Assembly (NCBI RefSeq): GCF_032854445.1
Contig: NC_088295.1
Location: forward strand, 73,436,028 to 73,500,027
Direction of reading: 5' to 3'
Source of the DNA: Liolophura sinensis
Lineage: Eukaryota; Mollusca; Polyplacophora; Chitonida; Chitonidae
Length of the DNA stretch: 64,000 nucleotides
The notes under the pieces are model-generated. The model saw only the letters and a list, made by a program, of their open reading frames with translations. It searched no databases and was not told where the DNA came from. Each line of letters opens with the position of its first letter. Position 1 is the first letter of the stretch. The position numbers and the translations under genes are program-made. Below, piece by piece: positions 11,901 through 23,900 of this stretch.

Positions 11901-14900
11901 TGATAAAAATTTTTGTTTCCTTCAACTGTGTAAGTTAACAACTTTAACATTTTTGGGAATTGGTGACGTACCTGCAAGTACCTATTTGTAGATGTGAAGT
12001 CTTTTAGAAACACATGCATGACAATTTATTTACTGCACATTTACACTAAATGGACCAAAATGTTGCCCTCCCCACCCCCTAAAAGTACATATTAAGAGGC
12101 AAACGTCGTAAAATATTACTTATGATGATCAAAATTTTTCTACTTTTCTAACACCTTTCTAAATTCAACAGAACTCGCAGAATGGGCAAAATAGGCAGCC
12201 TTGTCACGAGATTAATTTTAGGTCATTGTGAAGAACCAATGATGTAAATTAACCAACTACACATAAATGTTGCTGATGTTTTCAGCTGTCACCTGTGGTA
12301 CTGCGAGGTACGCCAGGTATTGGAAGTACTATAAGGGAGCCTGCTACTACTTCAGTTATGCTTCCATGACGTGGTATGACGCCCTGAATTACTGCCGCAA
12401 AACAGTCAAAGGAGATCTAATCAGCCTTCACTCCACGGATGATGCCAATTTTCTGGCTTCCATGGTACGTCACTCATAGTATGAGATGCAGTTTCACAGG
12501 ATACCACATGATGTTGTTTGCATAAACTGTTGCTATTTTTGAGAAAAAAAGATTTGCAATGTGGTTTTCTTTTCTTCTTGTCAGTAAGCATCATTTATTA
12601 TTATGACCAGACAGTGAGAGTGACTAAACAGTAAGTTTGAAATTCCCCAAATTCTTAGTCGTTTTTTGTGCCCTCTTACTAAATAGCCTCATAACTACAC
12701 AGTTATTATTTCATAAATTATTAAATGAGGAAATTACACCTTATTATGTCTGATGTTGATGACCTCTTCAGTGGCCTAATTGTTAGAGCCTCTGCCTCGA
12801 AGTTGGGAGACCTCGGAATCAATCTCGTGTCGGGTCATACCCGGGCCATTAAAAATGGTGCTTGTAGTTGACTCAGTTTGTGCTCAGCACTGAGAGGTTA
12901 GAGTAAGGTAATAAGATTGGTTGGCCTGTTGTCAGTGTACGTATTATGTGACTGGGAGGGGCGTCGCATCTGGTGTCTTTGGTATGATAATTCAGTGGCG
13001 GCGGCACTTTGGCAGCATGGACTCGCCCTGCCACAACAAGACACAGTATGTGTATACACACCTAATGCCCCCTTGCCATCATATAACTGAAAGAGTGTAA
13101 AGTACGACATTAAACCGGAAACATTCATTCACTTATTCATTCATTGTGCTGTTCATGGGTTTATATGGTGGGGATCAAATATTTGAATTTTCAAATTACC
13201 TTTTGCATTTACCCTTTCCCAGATATGGAGAATTTTTAGTAAACAGAGATCATCAGGGATTTATTTATGTATTTAAATGACAAGAATTTTTACTCATATG
13301 TTTTATGGGTCGGGAACTCCCTTAGCATTGCATGTTTAGTTCAGTGTTACATACATGTTACATACTTTATTTTTATATTATTGCATATATATTATTATCA
13401 ATATTTTGTTCCTCTGTTGTTTTCTGTATGTGTTTCTCTCACTTTGTATAGGTTAGCAAGATGTCAGGATCTGTCGCCTGGATAGGACTGAATGAGTTAG
13501 ACCTTAGTGGATATAAGTGAGTTACATCAACACTTCACGAACATTTGCTAAGAAGACATTTTCTATTTAATGACAGAAAGTGTCAATACAAAAGTATTGG
13601 TACATGTCCAAATGACATTTTGTTATTTTGACAAAGATCTACCACTTGCATGCAAGAAAGATTTTGATCTAAGGGATGGACTGACTTCATGTCATTGTCT
13701 GCCATTTTGGAAAAAAAATGTACATGTTTATGTTTGCAGAAGTTAAGTTTAAAAAACATGTGGATACGAAGGACCATATGTAGTTCAGTTTGTGAATGAG
13801 AACTTGGAACCTGGATATATGTGGGTTCAGTATTATTTTAGACCATGTTGAATGCTAGTTCTATGGCCGTCAAACAGCTTTCAGATCTGTTATAATTGAC
13901 CTATTTATTTAGGTGGTCTGACAACTCAGCTGTTCAGTTCCGAAACTGGGCGAAGAACGAGCCAAATGATGGTTACGGTGGACAGAAATGTACAGTGGTG
14001 AGCTCAACTGACGGTGAGTGAAAAGCATTACCAGCAAACTTTGATAACGTATCATTCAGAAAATAAGGACAACTAGGATGCTGTTGCCATTTACCTGTAT
14101 TAAATTTTTTCCTGATGAAAATTTTTCCCCCTTTGAAAGTTTTTGTTTTTTATTATTTATGTAAAGGTGAAATTCCCTCACTGATAAAATTGATATTTTA
14201 CTGAATTAAATATCACTTTTATTATCACATTTTGATATTTCATATCCAGACGCTATAAAGTCAAAAAAGGTATATTTTGTTTTTTTGATGTTCCAACCCC
14301 AGCTCATCAAGATGACATTATGATACAAGTTAAGTTAACTGTGACATTCCCACGTCACACAAAAAGACACAATGTCATACTAGACTTCATGTATGACCCT
14401 ATATACATAAGTCTGGGAAGGCCTTCAGTTAAAAACATTGCTTAAGCTTGTTAAAATACACAAAACGTAAATAATAAATAAAATATTGCACACTTGGTGT
14501 TGAATACAACAAACATGGTGGAAATGATAACATCTAGTGGTTTGTTTCACACAAAAAATATTAATGCTATTCAAACTGCACTGTGCAGTGTCCTCTATTT
14601 ATTCGAGTCAAGTTGGCATTCCATCTGAAAGATAGGAATCCAATAACCCAAGAGTTTGAGCAGAGAACTGATGATTACAGTATTAGTAAACAATCTGTGG
14701 TGAATACCTCATTAGTGTAAGGGTCAAAGTGGGTAGGGCTATAAACAATTAAGCTGGAAATGGTTTCTGCTGTGCGTTAAATTGATACTGGTTATTTGAC
14801 AGGTTATTGGTCAGATGAGAACTGTGGGCAGCATTACCAGTTTGTGTGCAGACAGCCTGTGGGAAACACCCCACACGTGACCCCAGCCCCGACCAAACCT

Positions 14901-17900
14901 CTGCCCGGCAACTGTCGCCAGGGCTGGACTAACTTTGGTAAGTCTACACTCCGGTGGGGGTTTAAGGATTCATTGAATGTAGATTTTTTTTTTTAACACT
15001 TTGTGACCTTTTGTAACATGTATGGATCTGAAAAAGCTCTTTAGTCTGCAACTTAGGGAGTAAAAATGGCTTTAAAGGTATTGGCGTTTTTAGGTCTGAG
15101 CTGTGAGTCTGGCATTTAATGGGGTAGGCCATGTATGTAGATGGCATCCAAAAAGGAATCAGTTAACGCTTAGTTTAGGAGATCTAAGTTCAGTACCATA
15201 GAATGTTAATTTGATTCAAGGATAACTTTTTTGTGGTAACATCTACATGTGTACGAAAGCTTTGGCTGCGTAGAATAAGGCAGTTCACTTAAAGAATCTA
15301 CTGTACTTCTTCTCCATCAACTGTTAAAATGTCATTCTCATTCAAGCAAACGTCCTGTTTTGTTTGCAGGCAACAAATGCTATCTAGTTAAAGATGGATA
15401 TTACGTTTATAATGATTCTGTGAGAGCGTGCAAGAGATATGGTAAAGGATTTGATTTGGTGTCCATTGTTAATGATGATGAGCAAGGTGAGTGGAATTTT
15501 GTCTTGTCAAATTGTGTGATGTACAAGGTAGCATTCTCTGTCCAATCAAAGGCTTATTAGTGTAACATTCTATACCACCGAAACGATGAGATTCAGTTAA
15601 ATTTTATAATTCATGTAAGGTCACTTATGTAAATTATTTAACATCACTTCTGAATTATTAGTGTGAGTTAAGTATGTTGATCATGTAAGATCACTTATGA
15701 ATTATTGGTGTGAGTTAAGTATGTTGATCATGTAAGATCACTTATGAATTATTGGTGTGAGTTAAGTATGTTGATCATGTAAGATCACTTATGAATTATT
15801 GGTGTGAGTTAAGTATGTTGATCATGTAAGATCACTTATGAATTATTAGTGTGAGTTAAGTATGTTGATCATGTAAGATCACTTATGAATTATTAGTGTG
15901 AGTTAAGTATGTTGATCATGTAAGATCACTTATGAATTATTGGTGTGAGTTAAGTATATTAATAATATAACATCAGTCATGATGAACTGTTGCTTTAAGG
16001 CTATTTGTGAAATATTGTGATTTCAGCTTTTGTGTACAGTATTTTAAACGGGAAAATTGGTGCCTACTGGATTGGCTTGAACCAAATGCAGAGACTAAGA
16101 AGCTTTGTGTGGCTGGATAACTCACCTATAACCTACACTAACTGGGATTACATGGAGCCTAATGGCAGCAGAAACTATTACAGAAGGGTATGGTAGTGGC
16201 AATACCTGTAACACAGCCTTTGTAGTTACGAAATTTACATATTGAGTACATGTAGCTGTAAACATTGATGTAAATTTTTAGGGTTATGCTTTATTTATTG
16301 TTTTTCGTTCAAAATTGAATCCAGTTGAGTTTTTGTTTGGCATATTTCTTGTAATATATCCATGGTAAGACATCAGTATTAACAGGCTGATGTATTCCTT
16401 GTTTCAATATTTCCAATGTTTCCAGGTGAAGAAAATTCATGTAAAATACAAGGCCTTAAAGCCATATTGCAGCTTATAATATTAGGTTATTGTGAAGTGT
16501 TTTATACATTATTGTGTTGTGTTGTAAGAGTCCATGTTCTGCCGAAAATCTGTATTGGACGAGACACCGAAGACGCCAAATCCAGTGGGGATTCCCAACA
16601 CAACATGGATGAGTACAATACCATCCCATAATGTACAAAACACTTCCAAATGACCTATTTATTATATAGCTCAACCTGTCCAAGAACTTTCACTTCTCAT
16701 ACAAATAACGGCCGAAGACACACAGATAGTGGAGAAAGTTTTTCTCTACTCGGCGCTTGAATGTCCCTAAGTTGCGTTTCATCTTTGCAATAGTATTTTG
16801 CGAAATTTGGGAATTAACATATAATAAAATTTATTCCTTAGTCAATTTTTCAACCTCATCAATGTTTGTAGAAACGCGGTGAGCAAACAATACACATCTC
16901 TGAGCCCCCATATGTGTTAGCATATAAAGTTACCTCCCTTAATTGCCACCATACAATATGAAAATAACATGACTCTCCGGGATCCAATATCGCTACTAGG
17001 AAGGTCACGTGTCAGGATATTGCTGATTTTATTGAACCATATTTATAGCTAGATAACAAATATAGAGTATTAAGGTGTACAAGGTGTTTATTATGTGCTA
17101 TACAGAATTTGTGAAAATTGCATAAAACCACAAGCTTGGCTTCGACAGATGGGGTCTGAACTTCAGCTATTCCCGCCCCTAACTCATTTTAACAAAGAAT
17201 AATTCCACATACAATGTACTGAATCATCAACCAACTAATGTAGCTACATTTTAACCCTAGTAAGGCCCATATGAATGCAATACAATATGCTTCACTTATT
17301 TTCGCACACTTTGTGTAATATATGTATGGTTAAATTTTCTATCACAATGGTAGGAGGAATGTGTGGAGATAAGAACAGACATGTACAGTGCTGGGAAGTG
17401 GGCTGATGTGCTGTGTTTGAAAAGGCAAGGTTACATCTGTCAAGGATACAAAGGTAACACTGTATGCATGTTGATTAAATCACATACATGTAGGCTCGTA
17501 CCTATAACCTCACATAAGTGTAGTACAGGAGGGTGTAGTACAGGAGGGTAATTAGTTGGCAAAAGAACATGTGAAGCTGTCTATGATGGTATGCTCAGTC
17601 ACATAAAATTTCAAATGCTTTTTCACTAATTTTAGTACAGCTGGATGATCAATTCGTAAAAAATCCTGTGAAATTGTTGGTAAATTAACCCTTCACCATT
17701 ATTGTGACCCATGGATGTGTTGCCAGTGTATACAGAAAGTGAAGCCATATAGTTATACTGATCCCCAAGTAACAGACAAGTGAAGCACTATCTGCATCAT
17801 TAGACGAATTTGTATGTTTAAGGTCATTTGTACAAGAGTCAACTGCTTTGGTTGCCTAATGGCAAGAGATTCTGCCTCGAAGTCAGGAGCCCTAGGATCA

Positions 17901-20900
17901 AACCCGGGTTGGGTCATACCAAAGACACCAGACATGACACCCCACCCAGTCACATTATACTGATGCTGGGTCAACACTAAGAGCTTTGAGCAAGAAAACA
18001 TTACTGGTTGGCCCAGCATCAGTATAATGTGACTGGATGGGGTGTCATGTCTGGTGTCTTTGGCATGATATTTCAGTGGCAGCAGCACATGAACTCACCT
18101 TGCCACAAGAAGGCACAATATATGTACAGACCCTTAATGACTCCTCATCCTTATTTGACTGAAAAATTGTTAAATATGGTGTCAACCAGGTATTCATTCA
18201 TTCGTTTATGCAAGGGTCTCAGTTGTTTCAGGTCCATTTTAGCTGATGAATGACATACTCCATTAGACGTAAAACTTCATCCTTGGCTAAATTACTCTTT
18301 TTAGCTCACCTGTACAAAGTAAGGCGAGGTATTGCAAGAGGGGGGAAGTGTCTTTGTCAGTGTTGGTGTCAGGTTAAGCTGGGATTTTTTAGCTCCTGTA
18401 TAATGGGCTCTCATTCATTGATTGAAGGTTAAGCTCCTTTTTTTTTAGCTGTTGTTGAAGGTTAGGCCTTTTTTTTGGTCCCTAGTCTAAGGTATAGCAT
18501 ATAGTGTAAATGCACATTCTTGGATGGCAGGTTAACCTTTTTTTTTTAACCCTTCTATATTGGGCTATCACACATGGATTGAAGGTTAGGCTTTTTATGT
18601 TGCTCCCTAGTTTAAGGTATGGTGTGTAAATGCACATTCTCAGATGGCAGGTTAAGCTTTTTTTAGCTCCTGTATAATGGCAATCATATGTGGATCTCCA
18701 ACATACAGCAATAGAAAGTTATGTTTTGTTTGTGTTTTTTTATATTTCTTTTTGTCTGTGTACATCTACAAAGGGCCCACTAATGGAAGGCTGAACTGTT
18801 TTATTGGTTTTAGTTTTATAAGATTTGTGAATGTTTTTAATGATTTTAATTGATTCAACAATTTACCTGTAATATAAACTTCAATTTGTTTTCTGTAGTA
18901 AATTAAGCCTCCATGCAGGGCAACGGTTTCTTGTATATATAGGGTTTCTGTGACTTTATTGCTTATGAGATTTATGGACTTTGCCAGACTTACCATTTTT
19001 GTAATCAAGGAACGTTTCATGTAGGGCTACAATTTTTATGCACATGCCTATCTACATGTAGGAGAACAAAAAGGGTTTCTTGATTCCTCAGACGATTTTA
19101 CCAGATTTGTTGCCATTTTCCTGTTTTGTGGACACACATTCAGATTGACTTCATTCTGTTCTCCTGTAAACACAGATTTCTACAAGCCTTTCTTGTAGGC
19201 CTACAGTTTCTTATGCAACAACTTATCTAATAACTTATCTTATGAGCTTTTTGTCTCTCTAGCTACTTTACCAGATTTGTAGAACGTAAGAATTTACCTT
19301 GGTGTATACCAATTTGTCTGGTGTACACAGTATCTGTAGAAAGCTTTCCTCATCCCCTAATATTAGTACTAGGAGCCTATGACATCGGCCGATGCATGTA
19401 CCATCTTATACTGTGACGGAATGATTAAACCATCCACGCAGACAGCGACGGTTGTCAGCTGAGTATTTGTTTAGCCAATCAGAGGGCTGCAGTGGCCACT
19501 CATGGGAAGTGATTTGCATATCAAAGACCACTCCTGCAAGTTGGTACTTGAACAACCCACAATAACATTCTTTTTACTACTATTATTCAACATTTATTCA
19601 CAGCGTTGAAATTGTTCACGGAATGCCGCATGCAGTTCACAATTTTGTATGTCAAAGAGCACTGCCTCAATTTTGTCCATGAACTTGCCAAACTGACTTC
19701 TTTACCACCACAACACTACAGCTTTTACTCTTATTCCTTTATCTAGTTGACTTCTATAGCAGGCGAGCAGGTGGGATTCTCTGAATGCCTTGTTTTGTGA
19801 TTGTGAGAGTTCTTCTGATCTTAGATAGGTATTTCAAGGTTTGTTTGGATGGTAGGGTGACATGCCCTACAGGAAAAATGCAGAAAGTTTCAGGACTAAA
19901 AATAAAGTTTTATGACCTTTTTACTTTTATATCAAATTCATAGGCTTGAGAGTACATCAACATACGTTTTGATTGGACGTTTAAAGTTAGATATGATATC
20001 TTCTCTGAAGTAGTAAGAAACCGTTATGGTAAGTTTTATAAGATTCAAGGTTTATGTGGATAGAGTTGTATTCACTTGACATGATTTATGCAATGTCCTC
20101 AGAGGCGACTAACCCTGTACCCAAGACCAGTCCCTTACCTGGCTGGTGTAAGGCTGGCTACCAGGTGTATGGTCAGAGCTGTTACAAGATGGACACAACC
20201 GCTAGGAGCTGGGACGATGCCTCTGCCGCTTGTAAGAAGGATGGTGCTCATCTGGTATCTATCGGTGATGCATTTGAACAGGCCCATGTACGAGTGATGA
20301 CATATGGACAGAAGATGAATTTCTGGACAGGCATGACTGACAGAAAGGTTAGTTTCTAGGTTGATAAGATTTGCCAGAAATATTCAACTGAAAATCATGC
20401 AATCATTGAATAGGTTTAAAATGTGAGTATTTTTGTGGTGTCTGCTGAAACTGCGATTTCTATTAGTTTTATGACCTCCTGAAGCATGGATTACAGTCTA
20501 GTTAATGTACATTTGAATGAAAAATTGACCTGCAGAGAGGAGGATTCCATGCAACCGAACTTGGTAGAGCTATATATAAATATAAATATATACATACACG
20601 TGTGTATGTGTATTCTTTACCATGGACTTGCACTGAACGTTTCCCTCAGTTACATATGTCCTTATGTTCCTTCATTATTCTTCAGCATATTTACATTTAG
20701 AAAGAGCAGGTTTTGGCTACAGGTTACAAGCTTCAATAATTTTCAACAAACAAACTAAAGTCAGATTATATATCTATGACATGTAACTTTTGAAATATAT
20801 TCTCTACACACTGGACAGTAAAATTAATGACATAGAGTTGAAGAAGAAAAATGGGTGGTGACTTCACATTTTCCTAATTAACCTGTGTATACAGCTGTGG

Positions 20901-23900
20901 TAAACTATTTGTATTTTGTGATTGGTTCATTTTCACGTTTCTATCGAAACTGTTTGTGTTCAGCTGAAGGGTGTGTACAGATGGTCTGACAACTGGCCTG
21001 TGCTGTATGTCAACTGGGGTAGAGGAGAACCCAGCAGGATGGATGGGGAAGGGTGTGTGGCTCTTGTCACCAATGGCACCTGGAATGACACCATGTGTAG
21101 CAAGAAGTACGGAGCCATCTGCGAAATCAGCCACGGTGAGTTGGACGCCAAAAGTGTAAATATTAACTGACCTGCCTGCTGGTTATTATAATGTACATGT
21201 GTTTATATCTAGTTGACTGCCCATGGAAGACCTGCAAGCAACTGGCGTAAAACACCAAGCAAATAATTAAATAAATTTTTAGGTGTTTTACGTCATAACT
21301 CAAGAATATTTCACCCATACGACCGCGGTCATGCAGGTTTAAGCTAAAATGAGAAAGATTATTTTCACTGATTACTGTATGTGTATGTATTGTTCATATT
21401 ACTGTAAAATAAGATCGTTTATTTAGAGTTTCATTTGTATTTGCTTTATATGTGAAAGAACCATTAACATCCACTGATTACTGATGTTAGTTTTCATACA
21501 TCGTATTAAACCATTGCATGAAATGCCATGTGTACATTGTTTGGAGGTTAGTTGATGCTGTATCATACAGTTGAGTTGAACAGAGTATTTGTAACCTGAA
21601 CAGGTACCCCACCCCCACACACCACCATGGCTCCTGGCTACTGTACCAACAGCACATGGAAATCCTTTGACCGCTACTGTTACTACGTCAGCTCCAGAAG
21701 TTACAACTCATGGCCGGAGTCTCAGTTCTACTGTAAGAAGATCGGGATGCGCCTGGTCACCATCCACAGCGCTGATCACCAGTCCTTCATCATGAATCTT
21801 ATCAAGCAGCAGACGTACCGCACATCCTACTACTACTGGGTGGGCTTGGTCATTGGTCAGAATAGTAAGTTGCTGTACCTCTTACTACTACTGGGTGGGC
21901 TTGGTCATTGGTCAGAATAGTAAGTTGCTGTACCTCTTACTACTACTGGGTGGGCTTGGTCATTGGTCAGAATAGTAAGTTGCTGTACCTCCTACTACTA
22001 CTGGGTGGGCTTGGTCATTGGTCAGAATAGTAAGTTGCTGTACCTCTTACTACTACTGGGTGGGCTTGGTCATTGGTCAGAATAGTAAGTTGCTGTACCT
22101 CTTACTACTACTGGGTGGGCTTGGTCATTGGTCAGAATAGTAAGTTGCTGTACCTCTTACTACTACTGGGTGGGCTTGGTTATTCGCCAGAATAGTAGTT
22201 ACGGAACCTCCCACTGCTACTGGGTGGGCTTGTCCAGCATAGAAAGTTACTGCACCTCCCACTACTACATATGTAAGTTTGAAGTAGCTGTGATAACCTG
22301 TAGAAAATCGACTTGTTACAGCTAAAAAAGGAAAATAAACAAAAACTAGTAACATTTTATAACAATAGGCTGTGAGCAAAATACTAGATGCATGATATAG
22401 TTTGTATTCTCAAATTTGATGAATCTACATGGACTAATTCAGGAGAAAAGGCAGAAACATGAGCAAGGCTGAAGAGAGGCAAGACTCCCTGAATGTTCTC
22501 TGAAACTCCTGCAACTGGAATTTACATGTATCCCCCAAATTATTGATTCGTTGTTGCCGTCACAATTGTACAGATAGTGGGACAAGAATTCCATGACTAT
22601 CTCTCATCCGAATGAAGACTGAGGAGCCGTTGAATCTAAAGTGTTAATTACGGAGACTGTGATTCACATTTTGATCAAGTTAAAATTCTGCAGGAGTTTG
22701 GAGAGCCACAATCTAGTAAAGGGTGCGGCTACTAGATCTGCCTCCGGTGAAATTGATTGTGTTTAAAGCTAGTACATATTCGGGGCATGATCTGAAATGT
22801 TTTCCCTTTTTATAGATGGTTTTGAGTGGGCGGATACAACATCGGTGAAATACACTAACTGGGCCCGGAATGAGCCGTCCAATGGAAAGTTGAGAAATGC
22901 TGAGGCGTGTGTACAGATGCACCCAACAACAGGAGAGTGGTACGACACATACTGTACCACTCGAAGGCCCTTCATCTGTATGGCAGATATGGGTATGTCT
23001 GACTAAACAGAAATGAAAGGCCTACATGCCGAAAGCTATATGCTCATCCTCTAGACAATCATAACTCGTATGATGTGGCAGATATAGCTACATCTAACCT
23101 AACAGTTTAATAAGTGTCAGAACATATCTGCACATCCTCTATATGGTCATAAATGCAACTTACATGATCAAGTACAGGAACGGATTTGGTGGCCAACTGG
23201 TTAGAGTGTCTGCTTCGAGGTCAGGAGACCTGGGATCAAATCCGGGTCAGGTCATACCAAAGACCTTAAAAATGGTACTTGTTGCTGTTGTGCTTGGAGC
23301 TCAGCACTGAAAGGTTAGAGCAACGACACACGGCTGGTTGGCCTTGTGTCCGTATAATGTGACTGGGTGGAGTTTCATGTGTGGTTTCTTCGCCATGATA
23401 CTTCAGTGGCAGCAGCACTTTGGCAGCAAAGACTTGCCCTGTCCTAAGAAGACACGGTATGTGTACACACATCTAATGACTCCTCCTCGTCATATGACTG
23501 CATAGTTGTTTCATTCATTCATTCATTCATTCATGATCCAAACTTTACTTTTCTGAGCAGTAGGGTTTACTGGCTTTTGGCCATAATAGTCAAGTTTCTG
23601 CTGGTTTTTTGAGGCTTGGCTTGGTAAGTTTTTCAGGAATGTGCAGAATTTTAAATGAAAATTAGCTTATTCTTTGTTTCTTAGAGACACATTCATCCTA
23701 ACCATGGTATGGTAAGAATCGAAGAAACAAACATTATGCAAAAATTTGTTACAAATAGTCAGACCTCTTTATAGGGGTAATACAAGATACATTGTCATTT
23801 ATTACCGGTGTACATTTCTTATTGCTTATTATATTTTTTCCTTCATTTTTTTTTGTCCTTGGTTTTTTCAGTGTTCCCGACAGTGCCTGGGTCAGGATCT

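Noticed and set aside
23187-23260. Possible tRNA genes (A-box and B-box sequences)
   Set aside because: The tRNA-like heads belong to SINE families A and B; no complete cloverleaf was seen.
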